64,000 nt of DNA. Source: CAZBDV01 sp964490765. Lineage in GTDB: Bacteria; Cloacimonadota; Cloacimonadia; Cloacimonadales; JAJBBL01. The stretch lies in the NCBI GenBank assembly GCA_964490765.1, contig CAZBDV010000008.1:1-64000 (forward strand), written 5' to 3'. How positions within the stretch are numbered: position 1 is the stretch's first letter; every line of letters begins with the position of its first letter. Positions 28,079 to 37,527 of this stretch are shown here, one piece after another. The position numbers and the translations under genes are program-made. The notes under the pieces are model-generated. The model was not told the DNA's origin. It ran no database searches and saw only the letters and a list, made by a program, of their open reading frames with translations.

Positions 28079-28109
28079 AAGGGGCGGGTTGCAGGCCTAC
28101 CCCTTTTTT
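28079..28109. terminator. Bidirectional terminator between the cupin gene and transketolase
   Basis: A 10-bp stem with one mismatch (28079-28088 with 28096-28105), a 7-nt loop and a TTTTTT tail on the plus strand. It lies between two convergent genes, 17 nt after the cupin stop and 10 nt from the tkt stop. Confidence 0.75.
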
Positions 28110-28118
28110 ATACTGAAC

Positions 28119-30020
28119 CTATCTATAATAATTTTCTATTCGTTCGGTAACCGTCTTAACATCGAGTCCGGCAAAGCGGAATACATCCTCAGACTTGCCT
28201 GAGACAGCATAATCGGTAACACCGAGCTTAACCAGACGGGTTTGGAACTGCAGTTCGACAAGCCTGTCGGCAATGATGCTACCCAGCCCCGTTCTAACAT
28301 TATGATCCTCATAGGTGAAAATAATGCCAGTTGAGGCTGCTCTCTTCAGGAATTCATCGTCTATAAATTCCGGGCAGGAAACAGCCCAGAGCTGTAATCT
28401 GATTCCCTTCTCCTTTAACCTGTCGATCACTTCCAGTGCTCTTGAGCCGACACTCCCCATTACGAGAAGAGCTCCGTCATTACCATCCCTGATAAGGTCA
28501 GCTACACCGTATTCGAACCGATAGTTCTCATCATAGAACGGATTCCCCTCTTCATCTGTCAAAACAGGTATTTTGGATCTCCCCATCGCTACCAGATAAT
28601 TCCCTTTTTTGTCTATCAGGTAGCGGATCACCCTGTCTGTCTGATTGGGACAAACCGGTATAATTGGATGGAAATTATAGAGATTTCTCATCAGGGCCAG
28701 ATAGTCGAGGCATTGATGAGTTTTACCATCTTCTCCAACATCCAGGCCGACATGGGTTACAATCAACTTAAGGTTTGTATGGTTGATATCATTCAGCCGA
28801 TGCTGATTATACGTTTCATCGACCCCGAAGACACCGAAGTCGGCAAAGAAGCACTGCAGGTTCTCCAGGGAAATACTGCCCGACATAGTAGCCGTATGAT
28901 GCTCCATAATGCCACTCTGGAAGAAATTGTTAGAGAGGTTATCGGCAAAATCTTTCGTCTTGACGCTACCCTGCAGGTCACAATCGAAAACGACTATCGG
29001 GGTGTAGGGTTTTTGCTCATTGATCTTCGCCAGGTCGGCAATAGCATTACCCCAGGCCGAACGGTTATCGAGTGGTTTATCATAAACCATCGGATTCCCC
29101 GGCTGCAGGTTATAGCGCTCGGTCTCATTCAGGGAACAGTGGGGAGCGGGTTGGAATTCCTGACGTAATTTGTGATAATGATCGAGCCTATTTTCGCAGC
29201 CGAGTTCCTGTAAAGCCTCTGCTAACTGGTCTTCAGAAATAGCTGCTCCATGATACTTCTCTCTGTTCTCCATAAATGAGACCCCTTTACCCATAACTGT
29301 ATGGGCAAGAATCATTACTGGCTGGTCAATCTCAGTTGCCTCAATAATGGCCTGGCTGATCTCTTTGAAATCGTGCCCGTCAATCTCTAATACTTTCCAG
29401 CCATCAGAGATATAGTTGTCTTTTATGTTCTGCGGCATTACATCTTCGATCTGTCCACTGATTTGCAACCGGTTATAATCCACAATCCCGGTCAGATTGT
29501 TCAGGCCGTACTTCACTGCAAAACGACGGGCTTCCGAAAGTTGTCCCTTCTGCTGTTCACCATCACCCATCATTACGAAGACATTATAGGCGAGCCTCTT
29601 CAGTATGGCTGCCAGGGCAAAACCACAACCGGCAGATAAACCCTGGCCCAGATTTCCCGAGCCCCACTCGACTCCCGGTACTGTTCGTTCAATGTGTCCT
29701 TCGTAGATACTTCCGGCAAGACGGAATTGGGAGATGAAATCATCACAGGGAATAAAGCCATTAACTGCGAGAGCAGTATATACTCCGGGGGATACATGAC
29801 CATTACTGACTACGATCCTGTCTCGCTCTTCCGTGCGATAGTTTTTCGGATTGATATTGAGCATCTCATACAGAGTAAGAAAGATGTCGATCGTTGACAT
29901 GGACCCGCCGGGATGGCCAGATCCAGCCAGAGTGGTAGCCTGCAATATAGCGGCTCGAGCTGAAATGGCTCGCTCCTGGAGTTTTTTAATCGTTTCTGGT
30001 AAAAGTGGTGAATATTTCAT
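28119..30020 (-). CDS. tkt: Transketolase
   Basis: A full-length, single-chain ThDP-dependent transketolase of about 633 residues, linking the pentose phosphate pathway and glycolysis. The N-terminal ThDP domain shows GSGHPGGSMS and GDGEQQKGQLSEARRF with a metal-binding stretch ending in YNRLQISG. The central pyrimidine-binding domain shows FFQSGIMEHHTATMSGSI (catalytic Glu in the GIMEHH region). The C-terminal domain is at about 500-633. The ATG at 30020 is preferred over the TTG at 30050, because the ten extra residues (MLKKKTSEIC) are not family-like. It diverges from ppdK across a long control region. Confidence 0.93.
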   Translation of the reverse strand: MKYSPLLPETIKKLQERAISARAAILQATTLAGSGHPGGSMSTIDIFLTLYEMLNINPKNYRTEERDRIVVSNGHVSPGVYTALAVNGFIPCDDFISQFRLAGSIYEGHIERTVPGVEWGSGNLGQGLSAGCGFALAAILKRLAYNVFVMMGDGEQQKGQLSEARRFAVKYGLNNLTGIVDYNRLQISGQIEDVMPQNIKDNYISDGWKVLEIDGHDFKEISQAIIEATEIDQPVMILAHTVMGKGVSFMENREKYHGAAISEDQLAEALQELGCENRLDHYHKLRQEFQPAPHCSLNETERYNLQPGNPMVYDKPLDNRSAWGNAIADLAKINEQKPYTPIVVFDCDLQGSVKTKDFADNLSNNFFQSGIMEHHTATMSGSISLENLQCFFADFGVFGVDETYNQHRLNDINHTNLKLIVTHVGLDVGEDGKTHQCLDYLALMRNLYNFHPIIPVCPNQTDRVIRYLIDKKGNYLVAMGRSKIPVLTDEEGNPFYDENYRFEYGVADLIRDGNDGALLVMGSVGSRALEVIDRLKEKGIRLQLWAVSCPEFIDDEFLKRAASTGIIFTYEDHNVRTGLGSIIADRLVELQFQTRLVKLGVTDYAVSGKSEDVFRFAGLDVKTVTERIENYYR

Positions 30021-30504
30021 ACAGATCTCGCTTGTTTTTTTTTTGAGCAATAGTTCTCACCTCTTCATATATGTCAATGATGAAGTTAGCTATCTTTACC
30101 GATAGTCTTTCTGCTATTTCTATCGGTATTATCGGGGAAATGGCCGGTAACCGACGATTATATGCCGACTTTGAAATAATTGTTCATACAATGACAATCT
30201 GAAGATGAATGCGAAAAGAACACTCACCAGTATTTTTTCTGATTAAGCAAGAGGAATGGTGTCTGTAAGGGTTGATAATTTGCCAGATAGAAAAAGTTTC
30301 ATAATATAATGAATTGCGTTATATTATGTATAAGAATAGTAATAAGAGGGGGTTTTGGTGGAATTAAATGCCGAAACTGGCGGGAGACAAATATTTATTG
30401 ACATATAAAGGTGAGTAAAAATACTAACCAGAGTTTTTTGAGACCATCGTTTTACGAGAGTTAATAAAAAATCACATAGAGAAATGAACAACAGGAGGTT
30501 ATAT
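30021..30504. promoter_or_regulatory. Divergent control region between tkt and ppdK with two inverted repeats
   Basis: About 480 bp without a gene. Two perfect inverted repeats stand out: a 9-bp pair (30097-30105 with 30120-30128; TACCGATAG facing CTATCGGTA) and a 10-bp pair (30300-30309 with 30319-30328; CATAATATAA facing TTATATTATG, 9-nt spacer). The first lies on the tkt leader side, the second upstream of ppdK. They may be operators or RNA hairpins; which regulator binds is unknown. Confidence 0.45.
30398..30426 (+). promoter_or_regulatory. Candidate sigma-70-type promoter of ppdK
   Basis: A perfect TTGACA at 30398-30403 is followed after 17 bp by ATACTA, a moderate -10. A start near 30433 would give a leader of about 70 nt ending in the AGGAGG of ppdK. 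Confidence 0.35.
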
Positions 30505-33225
30505 ATGAACGGTAAGAAGAGAGTATATCTCTTTGGTAACGGAAAAGCTGATGGCAAGGCTAACATGAAAGAACTCTTAGGAGGAAAAGGTGCTAATTTA
30601 GCCGAGATGAATTTGATTGGTGTTCCCGTTCCACCAGGTTTTACGATAAGTACAGAAGCCTGTAATGAGTATTATGAATTGGGTAGAGAAGAGATACAGA
30701 AGTTACTGGAACCGGAAGTCAAGGATGCAGTAAAGAAGACAGAAGAGATAATGGAATCCGGTTTTGGTGATAAGGATAATCCGCTTCTCCTCTCGGTCCG
30801 TTCCGGAGCAAGGGCCTCAATGCCCGGTATGATGGATACGGTTCTCAATCTTGGTTTGAATGACGAGGTTGTGGAGGGGATTATCAGAAAAACTGGTAAT
30901 GAAAGATTTGCCTGGGATTCTTACCGGAGATTCATCCAGATGTTCGGAGATGTTGTCATGGGTCTGAAACCTGAGAAGAAAGAAGACCATGATCCCTTCG
31001 AAGAGATCATAGATCAGTTGAAGGAAGAGAAGCAGGTAGAGAATGATATCGAACTAAAGACAGACGATCTGAAGTTACTGGTAGATAGATTCAAGAAAGT
31101 CATTAAAGATAAAACTGGTAGAGAATTTCCAACCGATCCATGGGCACAGCTATGGGAATCCATAATGGCTGTTTTCGACAGCTGGAATACTGAACGAGCA
31201 GTTTACTATCGCAAGATGCATAGCTTCCCTGACGATTGGGGAACTGCTGTAAACGTCCAGGCTATGGTATTTGGCAATATGGGTGATAGTTCGGCTACTG
31301 GCGTTGCTTTCACCCGTGATGCGGCTACCGGGGAAAAGCTGTTCAATGGTGAGTATCTGGTAAATGCTCAGGGAGAAGATGTCGTAGCCGGAATACGAAC
31401 TCCGCAACAGATCACCAGAGAGGGCTCAATGCGTTGGGCGAAATTGCAGCAGATCTCTGAAGATGAGAGGAAGAACAAATATCCCTCACTGGAAGAGACT
31501 ATGCCTGAGGTGTATAAGGAATTGTTCGATTATCAGGAGAAATTAGAGAATCATTATAAAGATATGCAGGACCTGGAATTTACCATACAGGAGGGCAAAC
31601 TCTGGGTACTTCAGACCAGAAACGGCAAGAGAACTGGTCCGGCGATGGTCAAAATTGCTGTTGATATGCTCAAAGAGGGTTTGATAAATGAAAAGACTGC
31701 CCTGTTAAGGAATGATCCCAAAAAACTTGATGAGCTTCTTCATCCGGTCTTTACTCCTGAAGCACTCGACAAGGCCAGAGTTATCTCCAAAGGGCTACCC
31801 GCTTCACCCGGTGCAGCATCTGGACAGATTGTCTTCTTTGCTGACGACGCTGAAGAGTGGGCAGACGAAGGGAAAGATGTTATTCTTGTCAGAAGAGAAA
31901 CCTCCCCGGAAGACCTGAGAGGTATGAATGTAGCAAAGGGAATCCTCACTTCTCGAGGCGGGATGACTTCTCATGCGGCTGTAGTTGCCCGTGGTATGGG
32001 TAAGTGTTGCGTTTCGGGAGCTGGTACCGCTTCGATCAATTATAAAGAGAAGACTCTAAAAGCTGGTGATGTAGAGTTAAAAGAGGGTGACTGGATATCT
32101 CTCAACGGAACGACCGGAGAGGTTTATGAAGGGAAACTGGAAACCAAGCTGCCCGATGTCAGTGGAGATTTTGAGACACTGATGAAACTCTGTGACCGTT
32201 TTACGAAAATGGCTGTCAGGACAAATGCTGATACTCCTAAAGATTCGAAGATCGCCAGAAAATTCGGGGCAAAGGGTATCGGACTCTGCCGAACAGAGCA
32301 TATGTTCTTCGAAGGTAAACGTATTAAAGCAGTCAGAGAGATGATTCTGGCCGAGAACGAAGAAGGACGCAGAAAGGCATTGGATAAACTGTTACCGATT
32401 CAGAGAGAGGACTTTGAAGGGATCTTTACCGCTATGAACGGACTGCCGGTAACGGTTCGACTTCTGGATCCACCACTGCACGAATTTGTACCCCATGATG
32501 AAAAAAGCCAGCAGGAGATGGCCAGTGAGATGGGTGTCGATCTTGAAACTGTGAAGAGAAAAGTCGATTCACTGCACGAGATGAATCCGATGCTTGGGCA
32601 TCGTGGCTGTCGCCTCGGCATTACCTATCCTGAGATTACAGAGATGCAGGCTCGAGCTATATTCGAAGCTGCACTAAATCTCAAGAAGAAGGATATTAAA
32701 GCCATCCCGGAAATTATGATCCCCTTGATTGGGACAGTAGAAGAGTTCAGATTACAGGAACAATTGATCAGAAAAGTAGCTGATGAGCTTTTCGCTGAAA
32801 GAGACGATGAGATTGAATATATGGTTGGCACAATGATCGAGATTCCACGTGCCTGTATAGTGGCCGATAAGATTGCCGAGCATGCAGAATTCTTCTCTTT
32901 CGGGACAAATGACCTGACACAGATGACTTTCGGTTACTCACGTGATGATGCCGGTACTTTCCTGCCGATCTATTTGAAACATAACATTCTGCCGAATGAT
33001 CCATTCCAGGTTATAGACCAAGATGGTGTCGGTACAATGGTCAAGATGGGTATAGATAAGGGAAGAGAGAGCAACAGCGAGCTGAAAATCGGTATCTGTG
33101 GAGAGCATGGTGGAGAACCGGAATCGGTCAAATTCTGCCACAGGGCCGGGATGAATTATGTCAGCTGTTCACCATATCGTGTTCCTATTGCCAGATTGGC
33201 AGCAGCACAAGCTGCGATAGAATAG
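30505..33225 (+). CDS. ppdK: Pyruvate, phosphate dikinase
   Basis: Interconverts pyruvate + ATP + phosphate and PEP + AMP + pyrophosphate; in anaerobes it often works in PPi-linked glycolysis or gluconeogenesis. About 906 residues. The N-terminal ATP-grasp domain begins LFGNGKADGKANMKELLGGKGA, the phospho-His swivel domain carries GGMTSHAAVVARGMGK (His near residue 490), and the C-terminal PEP-binding barrel holds GLCRTEHMFF, MLGHRGCRLG and the catalytic Cys in KIGICGEHGGEP. The ATG at 30505 has AGGAGG in front; the ATG at 30484 lies upstream of that site and is unlikely. Confidence 0.97.
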   Translation: MNGKKRVYLFGNGKADGKANMKELLGGKGANLAEMNLIGVPVPPGFTISTEACNEYYELGREEIQKLLEPEVKDAVKKTEEIMESGFGDKDNPLLLSVRSGARASMPGMMDTVLNLGLNDEVVEGIIRKTGNERFAWDSYRRFIQMFGDVVMGLKPEKKEDHDPFEEIIDQLKEEKQVENDIELKTDDLKLLVDRFKKVIKDKTGREFPTDPWAQLWESIMAVFDSWNTERAVYYRKMHSFPDDWGTAVNVQAMVFGNMGDSSATGVAFTRDAATGEKLFNGEYLVNAQGEDVVAGIRTPQQITREGSMRWAKLQQISEDERKNKYPSLEETMPEVYKELFDYQEKLENHYKDMQDLEFTIQEGKLWVLQTRNGKRTGPAMVKIAVDMLKEGLINEKTALLRNDPKKLDELLHPVFTPEALDKARVISKGLPASPGAASGQIVFFADDAEEWADEGKDVILVRRETSPEDLRGMNVAKGILTSRGGMTSHAAVVARGMGKCCVSGAGTASINYKEKTLKAGDVELKEGDWISLNGTTGEVYEGKLETKLPDVSGDFETLMKLCDRFTKMAVRTNADTPKDSKIARKFGAKGIGLCRTEHMFFEGKRIKAVREMILAENEEGRRKALDKLLPIQREDFEGIFTAMNGLPVTVRLLDPPLHEFVPHDEKSQQEMASEMGVDLETVKRKVDSLHEMNPMLGHRGCRLGITYPEITEMQARAIFEAALNLKKKDIKAIPEIMIPLIGTVEEFRLQEQLIRKVADELFAERDDEIEYMVGTMIEIPRACIVADKIAEHAEFFSFGTNDLTQMTFGYSRDDAGTFLPIYLKHNILPNDPFQVIDQDGVGTMVKMGIDKGRESNSELKIGICGEHGGEPESVKFCHRAGMNYVSCSPYRVPIARLAAAQAAIE

Positions 33226-33239
33226 ATATTAGAATGGAT

Positions 33240-33273
33240 AAGTGTTCCTTCAGAAATGAGCGGAACACTTTTC
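33240..33273 (+). terminator. Rho-independent terminator after ppdK
   Basis: A perfect 9-bp stem (33240-33248 with 33262-33270), a 13-nt loop and a short T tract, 14 nt after the stop codon. Confidence 0.7.
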
Positions 33274-33492
33274 TACACTTACCGGATAATGGTAATAACA
33301 GACCGGATGTTTAGAAGTTTGGTTGTATCTAGTTAATTTAGGTATTAGTTGAAACAAGACTGATGTTTAGAAAAAAAAGATCGACAAAATGTGGGTCTTT
33401 AATAACAAAGTACGAGTCATCAGGTTGTAACTATTAGTTGTAACCAGTGACTGGTAAAAAACAAATAAGCTTAGCAAGCAAGAAGGAGTATT

Positions 33493-33738
33493 ATGCAAGG
33501 CAAAGTAAAATGGTTCAATCCTAACAAGGGGTATGGATTTATTATTCTACCCAATAACAAAGAGTATTTTGTTCATTGGAAGTCAATTGTTACCAATTCC
33601 CCGACAGAACTGAAAGTTCTGGAACCGAACGAAGATGTCGAATTCGACTTAATCGAAACGGACAGGGGTGTACAGGCTATTAATGTAATCAGATTAAGTG
33701 CCAATCAAGCGGCACAAGAAACAGAATCTGACGAATAA
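33493..33738 (+). CDS. Cold-shock domain protein
   Basis: An 81-residue single-stranded nucleic-acid-binding protein of the CspA family. It has KVKWFNPNKGYGFI (RNP-1 region KGYGFI) and a variant RNP-2, YFVHWKSI, where most members have VFVHFSAI. The C-terminal tail is short and acidic. AGGAG lies seven bases before the ATG. The ~220-nt stretch between the ppdK terminator and this gene contains no ORF and could be a long 5' leader, as is common for cold-shock genes; this is an inference. Confidence 0.92.
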   Translation: MQGKVKWFNPNKGYGFIILPNNKEYFVHWKSIVTNSPTELKVLEPNEDVEFDLIETDRGVQAINVIRLSANQAAQETESDE

Positions 33739-33765
33739 TAATATTACCGTTAACCTTAGAAAGAG

Positions 33766-33802
33766 AAAAGTCATACCTCCTAACCGGGGTGTGACTTTTT
33801 TC
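33766..33802 (+). terminator. Rho-independent terminator after the cold-shock gene
   Basis: A 12-bp stem with one G-U pair (33766-33777 with 33788-33799), a 10-nt loop and a T run (TTTTTT). It separates the cold-shock gene from the YgiQ gene. Confidence 0.85.
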
Positions 33803-33827
33803 CTATAATTAGAGGCAGAACAGTAAG

Positions 33828-35594
33828 ATGCGGAAGCTGGATTTCCTTCCTGTAACGGTTGAAGAGTGTCAAAAACTTGGATGGGAGGAGCTTGACATAA
33901 TCATAGTTACCGGTGACGCTTATGTAGATCATCCCGCTTTCGGAACGGCAATAATAGGGAGATATCTGCTTGCCAGTGGATACCGGGTCGGGGTTATTCC
34001 TCAACCAGATTGGAAGTCAGATCAGGATTTTCTCAAATTGGGCTCCCCCCGTCTCTTCTTTGGAGTTACAGCAGGCAATATGGACTCTATGGTTAATCAC
34101 TATACAGCCCAGCGGAAGATCCGTTCTACAGATGCCTATTCACCGGAAGGAAAGCCAGGCCTGCGGCCTGACAGGGCAACACTGGTTTATACTCAAAAGC
34201 TGAAGCAAATCTTCAAAGGGGTTCCGGTAGTCCTCGGTGGGATAGAAGCTAGCTTACGCCGTATCCCCCATTACGATTTCTGGTCGGACAAGGTAAGAAA
34301 TTCAGTCCTGCTTGATAGTAAGGCCGATATTCTGATTTATGGTATGGGTGAGAGAGGAGTACTGGAGGTAGCCAGAAGGTATGCCGGGAGAATAGAGCCT
34401 GACGAGATGAAGGATATCCCCGGGACGGTGGTTACGACTGCAGTAATGCCTGAGGGGTCATTTTTGCTGCCCGATTATGAACGTGTAGCTGATCCCGAGC
34501 AGTTTCTGAAAATGAACCGTGAGTTTCAGGAATATCATCTCACCACGACGCTATACCAGAAGTCGGGATTACGATATCTGAGACATAATCCACCCACCAG
34601 GCCTCTTGAAGGGGCAGAACTCAATATGGTCTATGATTTGCACTACTCAAGAAAACCGCACCCAATATATGGGAAGAAAGCTATACCAGCTTTTGAGCAG
34701 ATCAAGGTTTCGGTAACTTCACATCGCGGGTGTCTCGGTGGTTGTCATTTCTGTGCTCTGAACTATCATCAGGGTAAACAAATCAGATCGAGAAGCAAGG
34801 ATTCCATACTGAATGAAGTGACAGCTATCAGTAAAAAGGATTATTTCCGGGGAACCATCAGTGATATAGGTGGCCCTTCAGCCAATATGTACGGTATGGA
34901 ATGCAGGGTAACTGACTGTAAACGCTCCTCCTGCCTGCAACCAGAGATATGTCAAAGACTCGATACAGACCACAGCAAGTACCTGCAACTTCTGGAGGGA
35001 GTGAGAAATTTAGAGGGTATACAGAATGTGTTTATCGCCTCGGGAATCAGATCTGACCTGGCTCTCCGGAGTGAGAATTTCAACAGGGAACTGGTAAAGC
35101 ACTATACCGGTGGCAGACTGAAACTCGCTCCAGAATACAAGAATAACCAGGTCCTGAGACTTATGAACAAACCGGAATTTTCGATCTTTGAAGAGCATCT
35201 TTCTCTTTTCAATAGCCTCTGTAAACAGTATGGAATGAATTATCAGGTAATACCCTATATCATGGTCGGGCATCCCGGTAGCAGCTTGAGAGATGCTGTC
35301 GATCTTGCGCTCTATCTGAAGGAGCATAATTTGAAACTGAAACAGGTTCAGGAGTTTACACCTACACCGATGACAGTAAGCAGTTGTATGTATTACACCG
35401 GTTATGATTTTTATACCGGAGAGAAGATAGAGATACCGAAAGGACGGGAGATAAGGCTGCAGAAAGCTTTAATACAGTGGTTTATGCCTGAGAATCGAAA
35501 GTATGTGGTTGAGGCCCTGAGAAAAGCAAAAAAGAAAGAGTATATTACCTTCTTTCTGGATAGAGCTACTCCGAGTAAAGGTCGCAAACATTGA
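33828..35594 (+). CDS. YgiQ family radical SAM protein
   Basis: A 588-residue member of the YgiQ (UPF0313) family. Sequence marks are the N-terminal DFLPVTVEECQKLGWEELDIIIVTGDAYVDHPAFG, a B12-binding-like fold expected in the first third, and the radical SAM cluster motif CLGGCHFC near residue 305 (SVTSHRGCLGGCHFCALNYHQG). The later RLAPEYKNNQVLRLMNKP-type and FTPTPMTVSSCMYYTG segments are also family-typical. A second Cys-rich stretch (CRVTDCKRSSCLQPEIC) may hold another cluster. Its substrate is unknown in the family. The ribosome binding site is poor (GAGGCAG further upstream), but the start fits the family. Confidence 0.93.
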   Translation: MRKLDFLPVTVEECQKLGWEELDIIIVTGDAYVDHPAFGTAIIGRYLLASGYRVGVIPQPDWKSDQDFLKLGSPRLFFGVTAGNMDSMVNHYTAQRKIRSTDAYSPEGKPGLRPDRATLVYTQKLKQIFKGVPVVLGGIEASLRRIPHYDFWSDKVRNSVLLDSKADILIYGMGERGVLEVARRYAGRIEPDEMKDIPGTVVTTAVMPEGSFLLPDYERVADPEQFLKMNREFQEYHLTTTLYQKSGLRYLRHNPPTRPLEGAELNMVYDLHYSRKPHPIYGKKAIPAFEQIKVSVTSHRGCLGGCHFCALNYHQGKQIRSRSKDSILNEVTAISKKDYFRGTISDIGGPSANMYGMECRVTDCKRSSCLQPEICQRLDTDHSKYLQLLEGVRNLEGIQNVFIASGIRSDLALRSENFNRELVKHYTGGRLKLAPEYKNNQVLRLMNKPEFSIFEEHLSLFNSLCKQYGMNYQVIPYIMVGHPGSSLRDAVDLALYLKEHNLKLKQVQEFTPTPMTVSSCMYYTGYDFYTGEKIEIPKGREIRLQKALIQWFMPENRKYVVEALRKAKKKEYITFFLDRATPSKGRKH

Positions 35595-35709
35595 GTAAGT
35601 GACGCTGGTATAACAGGCGAATAGTTGTTTTTAACGTTTGAGACGATATGAACTGCTGACTGGAACGTTTAAGAAATTAAATAATTAATCAAGAGGAGAG
35701 TAATCCGAA

Positions 35710-37464
35710 ATGCAAACCATCTCTTTGATCTGCAGAAAATGGTGTTTAATTCTACCCCTTTTATTGATTCTAACAGTATCTTTTGCCATAGATATAGAGA
35801 CGAGAAGAATTTCACCCGATACAGTTCTGGCAGAATACGACGGTGGAACATTAATAAAAGCAGACTACGATGAAGAATTTCGTCGCCTCCCTTTAATGTT
35901 CAGAGCGAGATTCAGCACTTCAGAAGGGAGAAGGGAATTTTTGGAGTCAATAGTTATCAATCGTATCTGTTATCTCAAAGCAGAGGAACTGGGAATAGAT
36001 CGTGATCCAGAGACCTTTATCAAGCACAGAGACGATTTAAAACCATTTTATGCCAGTATTTATAGAAGAGAAGAGATTGGGAAAGAGGTACGGGAAGTAG
36101 AAGAGAGTACCAGGATCCGGGAAAGAGAGCTTAAACAGCGGAAAGTTAACGAACTGAAGAGGAAATACGAGGTTCAGATTGATCAGAACAGGCTTGCTTC
36201 TCTGGATATGCTTGCCCTGACGATAGATAGTGATATTTTTACTGAAAAGATCGTCACTGCGACGCTGCCGGAACTTAATATCAGCGTCGGCGATCTCTTC
36301 GTTTACTATCAAACACTTTCCCCTTACATACTTAATGATGATATGACTACCGATTTTTCATATTACAACCATTACCGTTTTCTATCTCGCGAAGAGTGGG
36401 CAGAATTGAACAGTCCCGAAACAATCGAACGACTGGTAAACAATATCATAGAGGTTAATCTTTTCGATTATAAAGCAAGAGAGATGGGTTATGACGAATA
36501 TCTCTATAACGATCCGGAGAGAGAGATTATAGCTCGCGATCCGGAAGGTAGCAGATTCGATCTTGCCGTCTTCGAAAACCCTGAAGTTCGGCAACTTAGG
36601 AAGCATATAATCCTTAAAACCCTCTTTGACCGGCTCGTAGTTGATGTGGCAGACCCGACAAAAGAGGAGATCAAGGAGTATTACCGAAACAACATCGATG
36701 ATTACTCTGTTGATGAGAGTCGCAGATTACAGATCTTTGTCTACGATACGGAAGAGGAAGCACTGAGGTCTAGGGAGGTTGTCACTCAGGCCGTAAGAGA
36801 GAGTGATGAATGGACGATTATCGATATGATCAGAAGTTCCAGATATCCGCAGATAGTCAGAGCGATGCAGTTTGTAGAAAGAAACCGGGCTTTACCCTAT
36901 TTCGGAGAGGATAGCAAACTTTATGAACTAATCTGGAATAGTGCTCCGGGTGAATTGAGTGAAGTCACCAGGAGTGATACAGGATTATACTATTTTCTTA
37001 CCGTCATTGAACATAACCCCTCTCATACATACCCTCTCGAACAGTTCGAAAGAGAGATAACCAATACGCTGACCTATCAGGCCAGAACCAGGAGATGGCA
37101 GGAGGTTGTCAGAGATTTGTTTGAAGAATACCAGGTCAAGCTCTATCCTGATAAGTTGTTTATCATTCTTGAGGCAGATGAATACTTTGCCCTAGCTGAA
37201 CAGGCACAAAACAGAGGACGCTATTTAGAAGCTATTCGTCATTACAACAGCATCATAGAGCATCATAAAAACAATGAGGATGATTATAGAGCTCTATTTG
37301 CCAAGGCATTCACCTATGCCGGAGAGCTGGGGGAGAAGGAGAAAGGAATAGAGCTCTTCCAGCAACTCATCAACGAATACCCTACCGGTGAACTGCATGA
37401 ATCGGCAGAGTTCATGATTGAGACTTTTTCTCGAGGTCAAATTCCGGTAGATAACCTGGATTAA
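35710..37464 (+). CDS. SurA/PpiC-like periplasmic chaperone or peptidyl-prolyl isomerase with C-terminal TPRs
   Basis: A 584-residue exported protein with a hydrophobic signal (CLILPLLLILTVSFA). The N-terminal helical region (YDGGTLIKADYDEEFRRLP; REFLESIVINRICYLKAEELGI) matches SurA/PrsA chaperone lobes. A parvulin-like segment lies at about 330-450 (EEIKEYYRNNIDDYSVDESRRLQIFVYDTEEEA), though its active-site residues look degenerate. The last ~100 residues form TPR-like repeats (YFALAEQAQNRGRYLEAIRHYNSII; AKAFTYAGELGEKEKGIELF). It probably helps outer-membrane or T9SS cargo proteins in the periplasm; this is an inference from architecture. AGAGGAG lies upstream, and an ATG at 35710 follows it. 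Confidence 0.75.
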   Translation: MQTISLICRKWCLILPLLLILTVSFAIDIETRRISPDTVLAEYDGGTLIKADYDEEFRRLPLMFRARFSTSEGRREFLESIVINRICYLKAEELGIDRDPETFIKHRDDLKPFYASIYRREEIGKEVREVEESTRIRERELKQRKVNELKRKYEVQIDQNRLASLDMLALTIDSDIFTEKIVTATLPELNISVGDLFVYYQTLSPYILNDDMTTDFSYYNHYRFLSREEWAELNSPETIERLVNNIIEVNLFDYKAREMGYDEYLYNDPEREIIARDPEGSRFDLAVFENPEVRQLRKHIILKTLFDRLVVDVADPTKEEIKEYYRNNIDDYSVDESRRLQIFVYDTEEEALRSREVVTQAVRESDEWTIIDMIRSSRYPQIVRAMQFVERNRALPYFGEDSKLYELIWNSAPGELSEVTRSDTGLYYFLTVIEHNPSHTYPLEQFEREITNTLTYQARTRRWQEVVRDLFEEYQVKLYPDKLFIILEADEYFALAEQAQNRGRYLEAIRHYNSIIEHHKNNEDDYRALFAKAFTYAGELGEKEKGIELFQQLINEYPTGELHESAEFMIETFSRGQIPVDNLD

Positions 37465-37527
37465 TAAAGCGATCATCTGGTGCTGAAGACAACTGTCCAG
37501 GTGTGATCATGCTCTCTTTCGTGCAAA

